A model generated the notes under the pieces. It was not told where the DNA came from, ran no database searches, and saw nothing but the letters and a program-made list of their open reading frames with translations. Position numbers and translations under genes: made by a program. 64,000 bases of DNA, from contig CAYTPQ010000009.1 of assembly GCA_964439835.1 (NCBI GenBank), positions 1 to 64,000 on the forward strand, in the 5' to 3' direction. Shown in pieces: positions 32,436 to 41,462 of this stretch. Source of the stretch: JAGNLM01 sp964439835 (GTDB taxonomy: Bacteria > Pseudomonadota > Gammaproteobacteria > JAABTG01). Every line of letters begins with the position of its first letter. Position 1 is the first letter of the stretch.

Positions 32436-34040
32436 TCAACCCGGCTCTGCCGGAAGGAGACGGTCCTCCTCGCCCCCGAACGCGCCACGGGCGGCGAGGA
32501 GGGCATACTCCATGCTGTCCGAGAGGGCCTGCCAGCTGGCCTCGATGATGTTCGGGCTTGCCCCGACCGTGGTCCACGTGTCCTCGCCGTTCTGGAAGTC
32601 GATCAGCACCCGCACCGTCGCGGCAGTGCCGCGGTCGCTGTTCAGGATGCGGACCTTGTAGTCGGTGAGCCGCACACCGCGCAGCTCCGGGTAGACGTCC
32701 GAGAGGGCGTCGTGCAGGGCGGAGGCCAGCGCGTCGACCGGGCCGCTGCCTTCGGCGGCCGTGAGCTTGACCCGCTCGCCCATGCGGACCTTGACCGTCG
32801 CCTCGGCCAGCAGGCCGCGCCCCAGGCGGTGCTCGGTCACCACCATGAAGTCGACCAGCTCGAACGGGGCCCGGTACGCCTCGCGGGTCCGGTACAGCAT
32901 CAGGTCCACCGAGGCCTCGGCGGCCTCGAAGGTGAAGCCCCGGTGCTCGAGCTCCTTGATCTGGTGCAGCACCCGCTGGGCGTCTTCGCGGTTGACCTGT
33001 AGCCCGTGCGCCCGGGCCTGGTAGAGCAGGTTGCCGCGCCCGGAGAGCTCGGAGACCACCGCGCGGGTCTCGTTGCCGACCAGCGCGGGGTCGACGTGCT
33101 GGTAGCTCTCCACGCGCTTCAGCACCGCGGCCACGTGGATCCCGCCCTTGTGGGCGAAGGCGCTCTCGCCCACGTAGGGGGCGTGGTCGTCGTGCTTCAG
33201 ATTGGCAACCTCGGCGACGTAGCGCGAGAGCCGCGTCAGCCCGCGCAGCTGCTCGGGGCTGACGACCTGCAGACCCATCTTCAGCTGGAGGTCGGGCACG
33301 ATGGCGGCCAGGTCCGCGTTGCCCACGCGCTCGCCGTAGCCGTTGATGGTCCCCTGGACCTGCACGCAGCCCCCGCGCACCGCGGCGAGCGAGTTGGCGA
33401 CGCCGCAGCCGCTGTCGTTGTGGACGTGGATGGCGAGCGGCGTGTCGAAGCGCCCGCGCACGGCGCGCACGATGTCCTCCACCTCCCAGGGCAGGCTGCC
33501 GCCGTTGGTGTCGCAGAGGACCAGAAAGTCGGCACCGGCCTCGGCCGCCGCGGCGAGCGTGCGCACGGCGTACTCGGCGTTCGCCTTGTAGCCGTCGAAA
33601 AAGTGCTCGGCGTCGAACATCACCTCCTTTCCGAACCCCTTTATGTACGCGACGCTGTCGCGGATCATGGCGAGGTTCTCGTCGAGGGTCGTCCCGAGCA
33701 CCTGATCGACCTGGAAGTCCCAGCTCTTGCCGACCAGGGTCACCACCGGCGTGTGTGCCTCGAGCAGCGCGGCCAGGTTGGCGTCGTCGGCGCAGCGGGT
33801 GTCCTTGCGCCGGGTGGCCCCGAAGGCCGCGACCCGTGCGCGGGTCAGCCCGATCTCGCCGACCCGGGCGAAGAACTCCGCGTCCTTGGGGTTCGATCCC
33901 GGCCAGCCGCCCTCGATGTAGTGCACCCCGAACTGATCGAGGCGGCGCGCGACCGCGAGCTTGTCGTCACAGGAAAGGGAGACGTCTGCGCGCTGGGTGC
34001 CGTCGCGCAGGGTGGTGTCGTACAGCAGGATCTGGGTCAT
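32436..34040 (-). CDS. cimA: (R)-citramalate synthase
   Basis: The 534-residue cytoplasmic enzyme condenses acetyl-CoA with pyruvate to (R)-citramalate, the first step of the threonine-independent isoleucine route. The HMGL-type TIM barrel has LYDTTLRDGTQRADVSLS (metal aspartate and catalytic arginine), EGGWPGSNPKD and IHVHNDSGCGVANS (metal histidines). The C-terminal LeuA dimer/regulatory domain spans ~400-520 and should mediate isoleucine feedback. EGGWPGSNPKD fits the CimA group rather than LeuA. The ATG lies 10 bp after the stop of an entericidin gene. Confidence 0.93.
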   Translation of the reverse strand: MTQILLYDTTLRDGTQRADVSLSCDDKLAVARRLDQFGVHYIEGGWPGSNPKDAEFFARVGEIGLTRARVAAFGATRRKDTRCADDANLAALLEAHTPVVTLVGKSWDFQVDQVLGTTLDENLAMIRDSVAYIKGFGKEVMFDAEHFFDGYKANAEYAVRTLAAAAEAGADFLVLCDTNGGSLPWEVEDIVRAVRGRFDTPLAIHVHNDSGCGVANSLAAVRGGCVQVQGTINGYGERVGNADLAAIVPDLQLKMGLQVVSPEQLRGLTRLSRYVAEVANLKHDDHAPYVGESAFAHKGGIHVAAVLKRVESYQHVDPALVGNETRAVVSELSGRGNLLYQARAHGLQVNREDAQRVLHQIKELEHRGFTFEAAEASVDLMLYRTREAYRAPFELVDFMVVTEHRLGRGLLAEATVKVRMGERVKLTAAEGSGPVDALASALHDALSDVYPELRGVRLTDYKVRILNSDRGTAATVRVLIDFQNGEDTWTTVGASPNIIEASWQALSDSMEYALLAARGAFGGEEDRLLPAEPG

Positions 34041-34050
34041 CGGGGAGCCG

Positions 34051-34182
34051 TCAGCGGGTGCTCTTCTGGATTGCCTCGCCGCCCTTCTCGATGTCCTTGC
34101 CTATTCCCGCCACGGTGTTGCAGCCCGTGACAGAGACGGTCACCAGCCCGGCGAGCAGCAGGGCAATCACACGCTTCAGCAT
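34051..34182 (-). CDS. Entericidin-family lipoprotein
   Basis: This 43-residue gene encodes a hydrophobic lipoprotein signal (KRVIALLLAGLVTVSVTG) with the lipobox cysteine at residue 21 (VTGC), followed by NTVAGIGKDIEKGGEAIQKS. The pattern C-N-T-x-x-G-x-G-x-D-I-x-x-x-G-x-x-I is the entericidin A/B signature. GAGGAGG lies about nine bases upstream of the ATG at 34182. Entericidins are small envelope lipoproteins linked to stationary-phase lysis and stress. It is between the ArsR-type regulator and cimA on the same strand. Confidence 0.88.
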   Translation of the reverse strand: MLKRVIALLLAGLVTVSVTGCNTVAGIGKDIEKGGEAIQKSTR

Positions 34183-34207
34183 CGTTTTCCTCCTCGCTCT
34201 CGATTCA

Positions 34208-34543
34208 TCACAAGCGCCGGTCCTGGTCCAGGTTGGCGGGGCAGAGGACCTCGCGCATGGTGTTGATCAGCATGAGCAGCTGGTCGTTGCGGATCCGATA
34301 GAAGACCTTATTGGCCTCCTTGCGGGCCACGACGATGTGCTTGTCGCGCAGCTGCTCCAGGTGTTGGGAGATGTTGCTCTGGGTCGTCCCGGCCCGGTCG
34401 ACGATCTCGCCGACCGACAGCTCCCGGTTGCCGAGGGTGCAGATGATCTTCCACCGCAGCGGGTGGGCCATCGCCTTGAGGGCGTTCGCCGTGAGGACGG
34501 TGTCCTCGCTGGGGGGGGACGGCTCGAGGGGGGGCTTGTTCAT
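34208..34543 (-). CDS. ArsR/SmtB-family transcriptional regulator
   Basis: The 111-residue protein is a winged-helix ArsR repressor: LKAMAHPLRWKIICTLGNRELSVGEIVDRAGTTQSNISQHLEQLRDKHIVVARKEANKVFYRI. It lacks the ELCVCDL metal motif of ArsR/SmtB sensors; the only cysteines are one in the first helix and one near the C terminus, so it may sense redox or another signal, or act as a constitutive partner. Its ATG overlaps the TGA of the upstream response-regulator gene (ATGA), so it is translationally coupled to the sensor operon, which is unusual. Confidence 0.88.
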   Translation of the reverse strand: MNKPPLEPSPPSEDTVLTANALKAMAHPLRWKIICTLGNRELSVGEIVDRAGTTQSNISQHLEQLRDKHIVVARKEANKVFYRIRNDQLLMLINTMREVLCPANLDQDRRL

Positions 34544-35430
34544 ACGCGCTCCGTCTGGGCGATCTCGTGGTTGCCTGCCGCCTTGGTTTCCTCATCGGAC
34601 TGCCGCACGTAGCCGCTCATGTCCTTGGCGACGCAGATGATGTCCGTGACGCTGCCGGCGCCGTCCGTGATCGCCGTCCGCGAAAACAGTATGGGAACCC
34701 GCTGCCCGTTGCGGGCGATGAACCGGGCCTCTATCGCGCTCAGCGCGCCGGTCCGGATCAGGGCCTCCAGCCAGGTACCCATGAAGGCGCCTGCCTGCTC
34801 CTGGTCAGCCTCCTCGAACACGTCGCCGATCGACATGCCGACCAGCTCCGCCTCGGGGTAGCCGAGCATCCGGCACGCGGCGGGGTTGACCCACTTGATG
34901 CAGCCGTCGGGCGCCAGCACCAGCAGGGTCTCGCCCATCGTGTTGATGATGTTCTGCAGGTACTGCCGGGCCTGCTCCAGTTCCCGGGTCCGCTCGGCGA
35001 CGCGGGCCTCGAGCACTCGGTTCAGCCCCCGTTCCTTCTCGATCAGCCGGAAGTAGGTGCTGATCTTGTTGAGCAGCAGGTTGTCGTCGATGGGTTTCAG
35101 CAGGTAGTCGGCGGCGCCGAGGGCGTAACCGCGCTTCTGGAACTCGTCGGTCTTGAACGCGGCGGTGAGGAAGATGATCGGGATGTCCCGGGTCTTCTTC
35201 CGGATCTTGAGCATCGACGCGGTCTGAAAGCCGTCCATCTCCGGCATCTGGACGTCCAGGATGATCAGGTCGATGCCGGGCTCGCGGACGGCCGCCTCGA
35301 TCGCAGCCTTGCCCGAGTCCGCCTCCAGCACGGCGACGTCGGTGTGCTTCTGGATCAGGGTGCGAAGCGCGAACAGGTTGTTTGCGTTGTCGTCGACGAT
35401 CAGGACCTTGAACCCGGCGTGGCGGCTCAC
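34540..35430 (-). CDS. Response regulator with PAS domain
   Basis: The 296-residue protein has a receiver domain (acidic pocket D13-D14, phospho-acceptor D59 in IILDVQMPEMDG, switch lysine in LLKPID), a coiled coil (~125-155, RGLNRVLEARVAERTRELEQ) and a PAS domain (~155-280, DGCIKWVNPAACRMLGYPEAE and GRPVPILFSR-like region). There is no kinase, GGDEF or DNA-binding output, so it probably relays by protein contact. The GTG start overlaps the stop of the upstream hybrid kinase (GTGA), and its own stop overlaps the ArsR start. Cognate to that kinase by position. Confidence 0.9.
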   Translation of the reverse strand: MSRHAGFKVLIVDDNANNLFALRTLIQKHTDVAVLEADSGKAAIEAAVREPGIDLIILDVQMPEMDGFQTASMLKIRKKTRDIPIIFLTAAFKTDEFQKRGYALGAADYLLKPIDDNLLLNKISTYFRLIEKERGLNRVLEARVAERTRELEQARQYLQNIINTMGETLLVLAPDGCIKWVNPAACRMLGYPEAELVGMSIGDVFEEADQEQAGAFMGTWLEALIRTGALSAIEARFIARNGQRVPILFSRTAITDGAGSVTDIICVAKDMSGYVRQSDEETKAAGNHEIAQTERV

Positions 35431-37790
35431 GAGGGCCCCCCGCTGGCAGGCGCGGGCTCGACGGCGAGGACGCGGGCCAGGGTGTCCCTGAGCTCCAGCG
35501 GGTCGACCGGTTTGGACAGAAAGCCGCTCGCGCCGGCCGCCAGTATCCGGGCCCGGGAGTCGGGGTCGGTTCTCGCGGTCAGCGCCACGACGGGCAACTC
35601 TCGGAAGCGGGCCTCGGCCTTGATTTGGTTAATCATATCATTGCCGTCCCGGCCGGGAAGCATCACGTCCGTCAGGACCACGTCGACCGGCTCCTCGCGC
35701 AGGACCTCGATCGCCTCCTGTCCGTCTCCCGCCGCTAGGACCGTGAGCCTCCAGCGCTCCAGCAGCGGCGTGATCGCCAGCAGATTGCGCACGTCGTCGT
35801 CGACCACCAGCACCCGCCGGCCGCCGAAGTCGGCGGTCGGCAGCGGCACCGGCGCGCCATCCGTGCCGCGGGCATGGGGGCGGGGGGCTTCGACGTCAAG
35901 TCCGCTGCGCTCCGGTTCTAGCGGTAGGAGCAGGGAGAAGGTCGATCCTCTGCCGACCTCGCTCTCGAGGGTGATGCGCGCCCCGAGCAAGTCGGCGAGC
36001 CCGCGGCTGATGGCGAGCCCCAGACCGCTGCCGCCGTAGCGGCGGCTGGTCGAGCCGTCGGCCTGCTTGAAGGCCTCGAAGATCACCTCGTGCTTGTCCT
36101 CGGCGATCCCGATCCCGGTGTCGGTGACGTCGATCCGGACCGGGCGCAGCGCCGCGTCGGGCCCGTCGCTGGCCGACAGCGTCACACGGATGCTGCCGCG
36201 CTCGGTGAACTTCACGGCGTTACCAAGGAAGTTCTTGAGCACCTGGCGGAGCTTGTCCGGGTCCGTGACCACCCGGGTCGGGGCGTTGGGCCGGACCTCC
36301 AGATCGAGGGTGAGGCCCCTCGCGTCGGTCTGGGGGCGCACCATCTCCAGCACGCTGTCGAGCAGGCTCGGCAGGTGCGTCTCCTCCAGGTTGATGATGG
36401 CGCGGCGCGCCTCGATGCGCGCCAGGTCCAGGATGTTGTCGATCAGCCCCGCCAGGTCCTGGCCGGCGTCGTGGATCACACGCGCCTGCCGCGCCTGCTC
36501 CGGCGAGAGGCCACGGCCGCCGCTGTCGGCCAACAGCTTGGAGAGGAGCAGGATGGAGTTCAGCGGGGTACGCAGCTCGTGGCTGACGTTTGCCAGGAAC
36601 TCCGACTTGTAGCGGTTCGACTCCTCCAGGTCCTTGGTGTGCTGGCGCAGGGCCTCGGCGTTCGCCGCGTGGGTCTCGGCCAGACGGGTCAGGTTGGCGG
36701 CGAGGTCCTGCAGCTCCCTCGGGCCTTCCCAGGCGAAGCGGACCGGCGTCCCGGTCTGGAGCACGCCCGCGATGCCCTCGGTGAGCTCGCGGCCATAGCG
36801 CTCGGTGCGACCCGCGAACCAACGGGCGAGCAGCAGGATGACGGCGATGAAGGGCAGCACGATGGCGCCGGCGCGGACCTGCAGGGCGTCACGGAACTGG
36901 GACAGCGGCGATGCGTCGACCTGGCGGCCGACCCAGAGCGGTCCCGAGCGCTCGGTGGAGAGCAGGGGTACCCAGATGACCTGTTCGTCGCCGGGGCCTT
37001 TCCACAGGGCGAGCTCGCCCTTCTGGAAGATCTCTTCGAGCCCTGGGAACTCCGCGAAGGCCGCGGCCTGGGGGCCTGCGGTGCCGCCGTAGCGCAGGAA
37101 GCTGCCGTCGTTCAGCACCCAGTAGGTCTTGGGGTAGGCCTCGGCGAGTCCGCCCACGTCGATGTCGATGACCGCCACCCCCGGGCGGGCGGGTTCGGTG
37201 CCGTGGGGGTCGGCGCGCAGGCCGGCCAGGGGGCTGATGAGGCGCAGTACCATGAAGCGGGTCGGGTCGAGCGCGCCGGCTTCTGGGTTGACGCTGATGG
37301 GGCTGATCAGCACGCCGCCCGCCTCCAGGCGCATGCCGGCCTCGAAGAAGCCTGCCTGGGGAAGGTCGAGCAGTTTGGGGTCTGGCTCCAGTCGCAGCGT
37401 CCCGGGATTGCGTTCGAGCCAGTATCGGGGCTGGCCGTCCCGGTCCATGAACAGGACCTGGACGATGTCGCGCTGGTCGTAGAGGATCCGGTTGACCGAG
37501 TCGATGAAGCGCTGCTCGACCCACTGGCGCGCGGCGGGGTCGGTACTGGCGGGGTCGGCGACGAGCTTCTCGCCGTCGGGGAGCTTGGCGAGCAGGCGCA
37601 CCATCTCGACGCGGCTCGCGATGTGCTGGTCAAGGTCGCGGAAGTCAGCGCGGAGGTTCTGCAGATGGGCCTTGTGGTAGAAGAGCTCCAGGCTGCTGAA
37701 GACGAGCGGTATGTTGATGGCGAAAGCCGCCAGCAGCGGGATGAGGCCGAACAGCAGCAGGAACACCAGGATCTGAGTGCGCAGACGCAT
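35427..37790 (-). CDS. Hybrid sensor histidine kinase
   Basis: The 787-residue inner-membrane kinase has TM1 at ~7-30, a large periplasmic sensing region (~35-300, dCache-like in length) and TM2 at ~306-324. Then come a linker coiled coil, HisKA with phospho-acceptor H404 (FLANVSHELRTPL), HATPase_c (N524 in FLGNAVKF, DTGIG 557-561, GSGLG 587-591) and a C-terminal receiver with D708 (VLTDVMLPGRDG). The ATG at 37790 begins the membrane helix; upstream in-frame sequence is antisense to the DUF4124 gene. It heads a three-gene overlapping operon with a response regulator-PAS and an ArsR protein. Ligand unknown. Confidence 0.93.
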   Translation of the reverse strand: MRLRTQILVFLLLFGLIPLLAAFAINIPLVFSSLELFYHKAHLQNLRADFRDLDQHIASRVEMVRLLAKLPDGEKLVADPASTDPAARQWVEQRFIDSVNRILYDQRDIVQVLFMDRDGQPRYWLERNPGTLRLEPDPKLLDLPQAGFFEAGMRLEAGGVLISPISVNPEAGALDPTRFMVLRLISPLAGLRADPHGTEPARPGVAVIDIDVGGLAEAYPKTYWVLNDGSFLRYGGTAGPQAAAFAEFPGLEEIFQKGELALWKGPGDEQVIWVPLLSTERSGPLWVGRQVDASPLSQFRDALQVRAGAIVLPFIAVILLLARWFAGRTERYGRELTEGIAGVLQTGTPVRFAWEGPRELQDLAANLTRLAETHAANAEALRQHTKDLEESNRYKSEFLANVSHELRTPLNSILLLSKLLADSGGRGLSPEQARQARVIHDAGQDLAGLIDNILDLARIEARRAIINLEETHLPSLLDSVLEMVRPQTDARGLTLDLEVRPNAPTRVVTDPDKLRQVLKNFLGNAVKFTERGSIRVTLSASDGPDAALRPVRIDVTDTGIGIAEDKHEVIFEAFKQADGSTSRRYGGSGLGLAISRGLADLLGARITLESEVGRGSTFSLLLPLEPERSGLDVEAPRPHARGTDGAPVPLPTADFGGRRVLVVDDDVRNLLAITPLLERWRLTVLAAGDGQEAIEVLREEPVDVVLTDVMLPGRDGNDMINQIKAEARFRELPVVALTARTDPDSRARILAAGASGFLSKPVDPLELRDTLARVLAVEPAPASGGPS

Positions 37791-37835
37791 CGCTACAGGG
37801 TAGCGTGAACGCGCCGGGTTGCGTGAGGAGATAGG

Positions 37836-38396
37836 ATGGAACTCGCCTCGTGCGAGCGGCGCCTTGCCGCGACGGCCGGCGTAGGCTTCCTGGTGGCCCT
37901 GCTGGGCGCGTCCGCGGCCCTGGCCCAACCGGTCTACCGCTGGACCGACGCGAGCGGCGAGGTGCACTTCAGCGACCGCCCGCCTGCCGGGGCGGTGCCG
38001 CAGCCGGTGGAGCAGGTGGAGGTGGACCCGGCGCCGGCGGCGCCGCAGGGGGAGGACTACTACTCGGTGGTCAACCAGGCCCGGCGGATGGAGGAGCAAC
38101 GGCTGGAGCGCGAGCGTCAGGCGGCGGAGATCGAGGCGCTTCAGCGCCAGGCGGTGCCGCCGCCCGAGCCGCCCCGTCCTGCGCGCGCCGAGGAGGAGGG
38201 CGTGTCGCGCGGGATCTGGGTGGGCCCGCCCGTGTACTGGGGCCCCGGGGCCTGGCCCGGCCACCGGCCGCCGCACCGCCCCGACTGGGAGTACCCCGAG
38301 CGGCCCTACCCGGGAGCCGGCCACCGCCCGCCGCCCGACCGGCCCCGCCCCGAGCCGGCACGGCCATCCTTCAGCGTCGACACCCAGCGCCGGTAG
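37836..38396 (+). CDS. DUF4124 domain periplasmic protein
   Basis: The 186-residue protein has a signal peptide (AATAGVGFLVALLGASAALA) and a DUF4124 domain right after cleavage (QPVYRWTDASGEVHFSDRPPAG), the short beta unit common in gammaproteobacterial envelope proteins. A charged helix of about 40 residues (RRMEEQRLERERQAAEIEAL) follows, then a Pro/Trp/Gly/Arg-rich tail with PPVYWGPGAWPG and repeated RPP. The function of DUF4124 is unknown. The gene is divergent from the hybrid kinase, with only 45 bp between starts, so the two probably share a regulatory region. Confidence 0.82.
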   Translation: MELASCERRLAATAGVGFLVALLGASAALAQPVYRWTDASGEVHFSDRPPAGAVPQPVEQVEVDPAPAAPQGEDYYSVVNQARRMEEQRLERERQAAEIEALQRQAVPPPEPPRPARAEEEGVSRGIWVGPPVYWGPGAWPGHRPPHRPDWEYPERPYPGAGHRPPPDRPRPEPARPSFSVDTQRR

Positions 38397-38460
38397 CCGG
38401 TCCGCGCCCTTCCCGTTGGCAATCCCTACCAGGGGCGGGCCTTGCCCGGCGGCTCCCGGC

Positions 38461-39297
38461 TCAGGCGCTGACCGCGCGGCGGGTCTCGCGCAGGCGGCGT
38501 TCCTCCTGGCGGTGCATCAGCCAGCCGGCGGTCACGATGCCGACGGTCACGACCGCGACGATGATGGTGGCGAGCGCGTTGATCTGGGGGCTCACGCCGA
38601 GGCGCACGCTGGAGTAGACCACCATCGGCAAGGTGGTCGCGCCCGGGCCGGAGACGAAGCTCGCGATCACCAGGTCGTCGAGCGAGAGGGTGAAGGCGAG
38701 CAGCCAGCCGGAGACGAGCGCCGGGGCGATGATCGGGAGCGTAATCACGAGGAAGACCTTCCACGGGCGCGCGCCCAGGTCCATCGCCGCTTCCTCGACC
38801 GACACGTCCATCTGCACCAGGCGCGACTGCACCACCACCGTGACGTAGGCGGCGCTGAAGGTGATGTGGGCGATCAGGATGGTGCTGACGCCGCGCCCCT
38901 CGGGCCAGCCGACCAGCTGCTCCATGGCGACGAAGAGCAGCAGGGAGGCGAGGCCCAGGATCACGTCGGGCATCACCAGCGGGGCGCTCACCATGGCCGA
39001 CAGCAGGGTCCTGCCCCGGAAGCGGCCGAAGCGGGCGAGGGCGAGGCCGGTCAGCGTGCCGAGGACGACCGCGGCGGTGGCGTTCATGGCGGCCACCCGC
39101 AAGCTGAGCCAGGCGGCCGACAGGATCGCGTCGTTACCGAGGAGCTCCCCGTACCAGCGGGTGGAGAAGCCACCCCAGACGGTCACCAGGCGCGAGGCGT
39201 TGAAGGAGTAGACCACCAGCGAGGCGATCGGCACGTAGAGGAACGCGTAGCCGAAGGCCAGCACGGTGAAGAGAAAGAACGGCCGGCGCCCGCTCAC
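38461..39297 (-). CDS. potI: Putrescine ABC transporter permease
   Basis: The 278-residue permease has six predicted helices and the ABC-permease EAA loop AAMDLGARPWKVFLVITLPIIAPALVSG, which docks the ATPase. Length and sequence suit PotI (E. coli 281) rather than PotC. The GTG start at 39297 overlaps the TGA of potH (GTGA), so no separate ribosome-binding site is needed. It is the last gene of the potF-potG-potH-potI unit. Assignment to putrescine rather than spermidine rests on the binding protein. Confidence 0.9.
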   Translation of the reverse strand: MSGRRPFFLFTVLAFGYAFLYVPIASLVVYSFNASRLVTVWGGFSTRWYGELLGNDAILSAAWLSLRVAAMNATAAVVLGTLTGLALARFGRFRGRTLLSAMVSAPLVMPDVILGLASLLLFVAMEQLVGWPEGRGVSTILIAHITFSAAYVTVVVQSRLVQMDVSVEEAAMDLGARPWKVFLVITLPIIAPALVSGWLLAFTLSLDDLVIASFVSGPGATTLPMVVYSSVRLGVSPQINALATIIVAVVTVGIVTAGWLMHRQEERRLRETRRAVSA

Positions 39298-40298
39298 CGG
39301 TGGTTCTCCTCCGCCGTCTGCTGCTCCTGGGCCCGCTGGAAGATCACGACCGGTATGACCAGGAACAGCAGCATCGCGACGGCCACCGCCGAGGCGAGCG
39401 GCCAGTCCCGGTTGGTGAAGAACTCGCTCCAGAGGACCTTGCCGATCATCAGGGTGTCGGGCCCGCCGAGCAGGTCCGGGATCACGAACTCGCCGACCGC
39501 CGGGATGAAGACCAGCATCGAGCCCGCGACGACGCCCGGCATGGACAGCGGCAGGGTCACCGAGAGGAAGGCCCGGAACGGGCGGCAGCCCAGGTCGGCG
39601 GCGGCCTCGAGGAGCGTGGGGTCCTGCCGGACCAGGGTGGCGTAGAGCGGCAAGATCATGAACGGGAGGTAGGAGTAGACGATGCCCAGGTAGACCGCGA
39701 AATCGGTGTGCAGCAGCGCGAGCGGCTCGTCGATCAGGCCGAGTGCCAGCAGGACCTGGTTGACCAGGCCGTTGCCCTTCAGCAGGCCGATCCAGGCGTA
39801 GACCCGGATCAGGAAGCTGGTCCAGAAGGGCAGGATGATCAGCAGCAGGAGCATCCCGCGCAGGCCCGGGCGGGCGCGGGCGATCGCGTAGGCCATCGGG
39901 TAGCCGAGGGCGAGGCAGAGCAGCGTCGAGACGGCGGCGACCCGCATCGAGTTGAGGTAAGCGCCGACGTAGAGCGGGTCCTCGGCGAGAAAGCGGTAGT
40001 TGCCGAGATTGAGCCGGACCTGCAGGACCGCGTCCCCGACCCAGGCAAACAGCGCCGAGAACGGCGGTACGCCGAGGGCCGCCTCCGCCAGGCTGATCTT
40101 CAGCACGATGGCGAAGGGCACCAGGAAGAACAGCAATAGCCAGAAGAACGGAACCGCGATGACCGCGTTGCGCCCGCGCAGGACCTGGGCGATGCCGCGC
40201 ACCGGGGACAGCAGCCAGAGGCTCAGAAACCACCGCCACACCCGCCCCAGGACCGACACCGGCACCTCCGGGGGCGGGACGCTCGGGTGGCGGTTCAT
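39294..40298 (-). CDS. potH: Putrescine ABC transporter permease
   Basis: The 334-residue inner-membrane permease has a cytoplasmic N-terminal stretch of about 45 residues, then helices starting at VIAVPFFWLLLFFLVPFAIVL, and the EAA loop AAADLGCRPFRAFLSVTLPLSMPGVVAG. The length is nearer PotH (317) than PotB (275). The ATG overlaps the potG stop (ATGA) and its TGA overlaps the potI start, so the ATPase and both permeases are translated as one coupled set. It forms the transmembrane channel with PotI. Confidence 0.9.
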   Translation of the reverse strand: MNRHPSVPPPEVPVSVLGRVWRWFLSLWLLSPVRGIAQVLRGRNAVIAVPFFWLLLFFLVPFAIVLKISLAEAALGVPPFSALFAWVGDAVLQVRLNLGNYRFLAEDPLYVGAYLNSMRVAAVSTLLCLALGYPMAYAIARARPGLRGMLLLLIILPFWTSFLIRVYAWIGLLKGNGLVNQVLLALGLIDEPLALLHTDFAVYLGIVYSYLPFMILPLYATLVRQDPTLLEAAADLGCRPFRAFLSVTLPLSMPGVVAGSMLVFIPAVGEFVIPDLLGGPDTLMIGKVLWSEFFTNRDWPLASAVAVAMLLFLVIPVVIFQRAQEQQTAEENHR

Positions 40299-41437
40299 GC
40301 GGCGAGGACCACCCCGCTGGCCGGTTGCCAGGAGAGGTAGACGGTCTGGTCCCAGGTCAGAGTCGGCTCGGTCAGGCGCGCCAGGTTGGTGAGCTGCACC
40401 TGGACCAGCTTCCCGCTCGGCACCCGCACGTGGTAGATGGACACGTCGCCGAGGTAGCCGATCTCCGCGACCACCCCCTGCACCGCATTGATGCCGTCGT
40501 GGGCGGGCACGTCGCTCGCGATCATCTTCTCGGGCCGGATCGCGACCGCGACCGGGGTCCCGACCGTGAGCGGCTGGCTGTGGTCGATCAGCAGCTCGCA
40601 GCAGGCGTCCTCGGAACGGACGAGCGCGCGGCCGTCGTGCCACTCGGCGACCCGGCCCTCGAACACGTTGACCGCGCCGATGAACTCGGCGACGAAGCGG
40701 GTGGCCGGGTACTCGTAGACCGAGCCCGGCGTGCCGACCTGCACGATCCGCCCCGCGTCCATGACGGCGACGCGGGTGGACATGGTCATCGCCTCCTCCT
40801 GGTCGTGGGTCACCATGATAAAGGTGATCCCCACCCGCTCCTGGATGTTTACCAGCTCGAACTGGGTGTGCTCGCGAAGCCGCCGGTCGAGCGCGCCGAG
40901 CGGCTCGTCGAGCAGCAGCAGCTTCGGGTGCTTGACCAGGGATCGAGCCAGGGCCACCCGCTGGCGCTGGCCGCCGGAGAGCTGGTGGGGCTTGCGGGCG
41001 CCGAACGGCGTCATCTGCACCAACTCCAGGATCTCCGCCACCCGCTCCCGGATCTCCGCCCGGGGCACGTGCTCCTGCTTCAGGCCGAAGGCGACGTTCT
41101 GCGCTACGGTCATGTGCGGGAACAGGGCGTAGGACTGGAACATCATGTTGACCGGCCGCTCGTAGGGCGGCACGTCGGTCATGTCGACGCCGTCGATAAA
41201 GATGCGTCCGGCAGTGGCCTGCTCGAGCCCGGCGAGGAGGCGCAGCAGGGTGGTCTTGCCGCAGCCGGAGCCGCCGAGCAGAGAGAAGAACTCGCCCTTG
41301 TAGATGGACAGCGAGACGTCGTCGACGGCGTAGACGTCGCCGAAGGTCCGCGTCACGCCCTCGACCCGGACGAACGGCTTGGCGGCCGGGTCCTGCCAGG
41401 GCTCGACCGCCGAGGGGTCGCGCTTGGGTTGGGCCAA
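40295..41437 (-). CDS. potG: Polyamine ABC transporter ATP-binding protein
   Basis: The 380-residue ATPase has Walker A (GGSGCGKTT), Q-loop (MMFQSYALFPHM), signature LSGGQRQRVALARSL, Walker B LLLLDEPLGALD and switch histidine (VTHDQEEA). The C-terminal TOBE domain (~290-375) is regulatory. It powers putrescine uptake through PotH/PotI. The start is uncertain: a TTG at 41437 leaves 25 bp after the potF stop and begins a few residues before the conserved FVRVEGVTRTFG. Longer readings overlap potF and are Arg-rich artefacts. No clear ribosome-binding site was found. Confidence 0.9.
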   Translation of the reverse strand: MAQPKRDPSAVEPWQDPAAKPFVRVEGVTRTFGDVYAVDDVSLSIYKGEFFSLLGGSGCGKTTLLRLLAGLEQATAGRIFIDGVDMTDVPPYERPVNMMFQSYALFPHMTVAQNVAFGLKQEHVPRAEIRERVAEILELVQMTPFGARKPHQLSGGQRQRVALARSLVKHPKLLLLDEPLGALDRRLREHTQFELVNIQERVGITFIMVTHDQEEAMTMSTRVAVMDAGRIVQVGTPGSVYEYPATRFVAEFIGAVNVFEGRVAEWHDGRALVRSEDACCELLIDHSQPLTVGTPVAVAIRPEKMIASDVPAHDGINAVQGVVAEIGYLGDVSIYHVRVPSGKLVQVQLTNLARLTEPTLTWDQTVYLSWQPASGVVLAA

Positions 41438-41462
41438 GGGACGGTCCCGGGGGGCCGGGGCC

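Noticed and set aside
38461..40239. Apparent 592-residue fused protein ending in potI
   Set aside because: The first ~310 codons are a shadow frame over potH; the GTGA overlap at 39294-39297 gives normal potH and potI.
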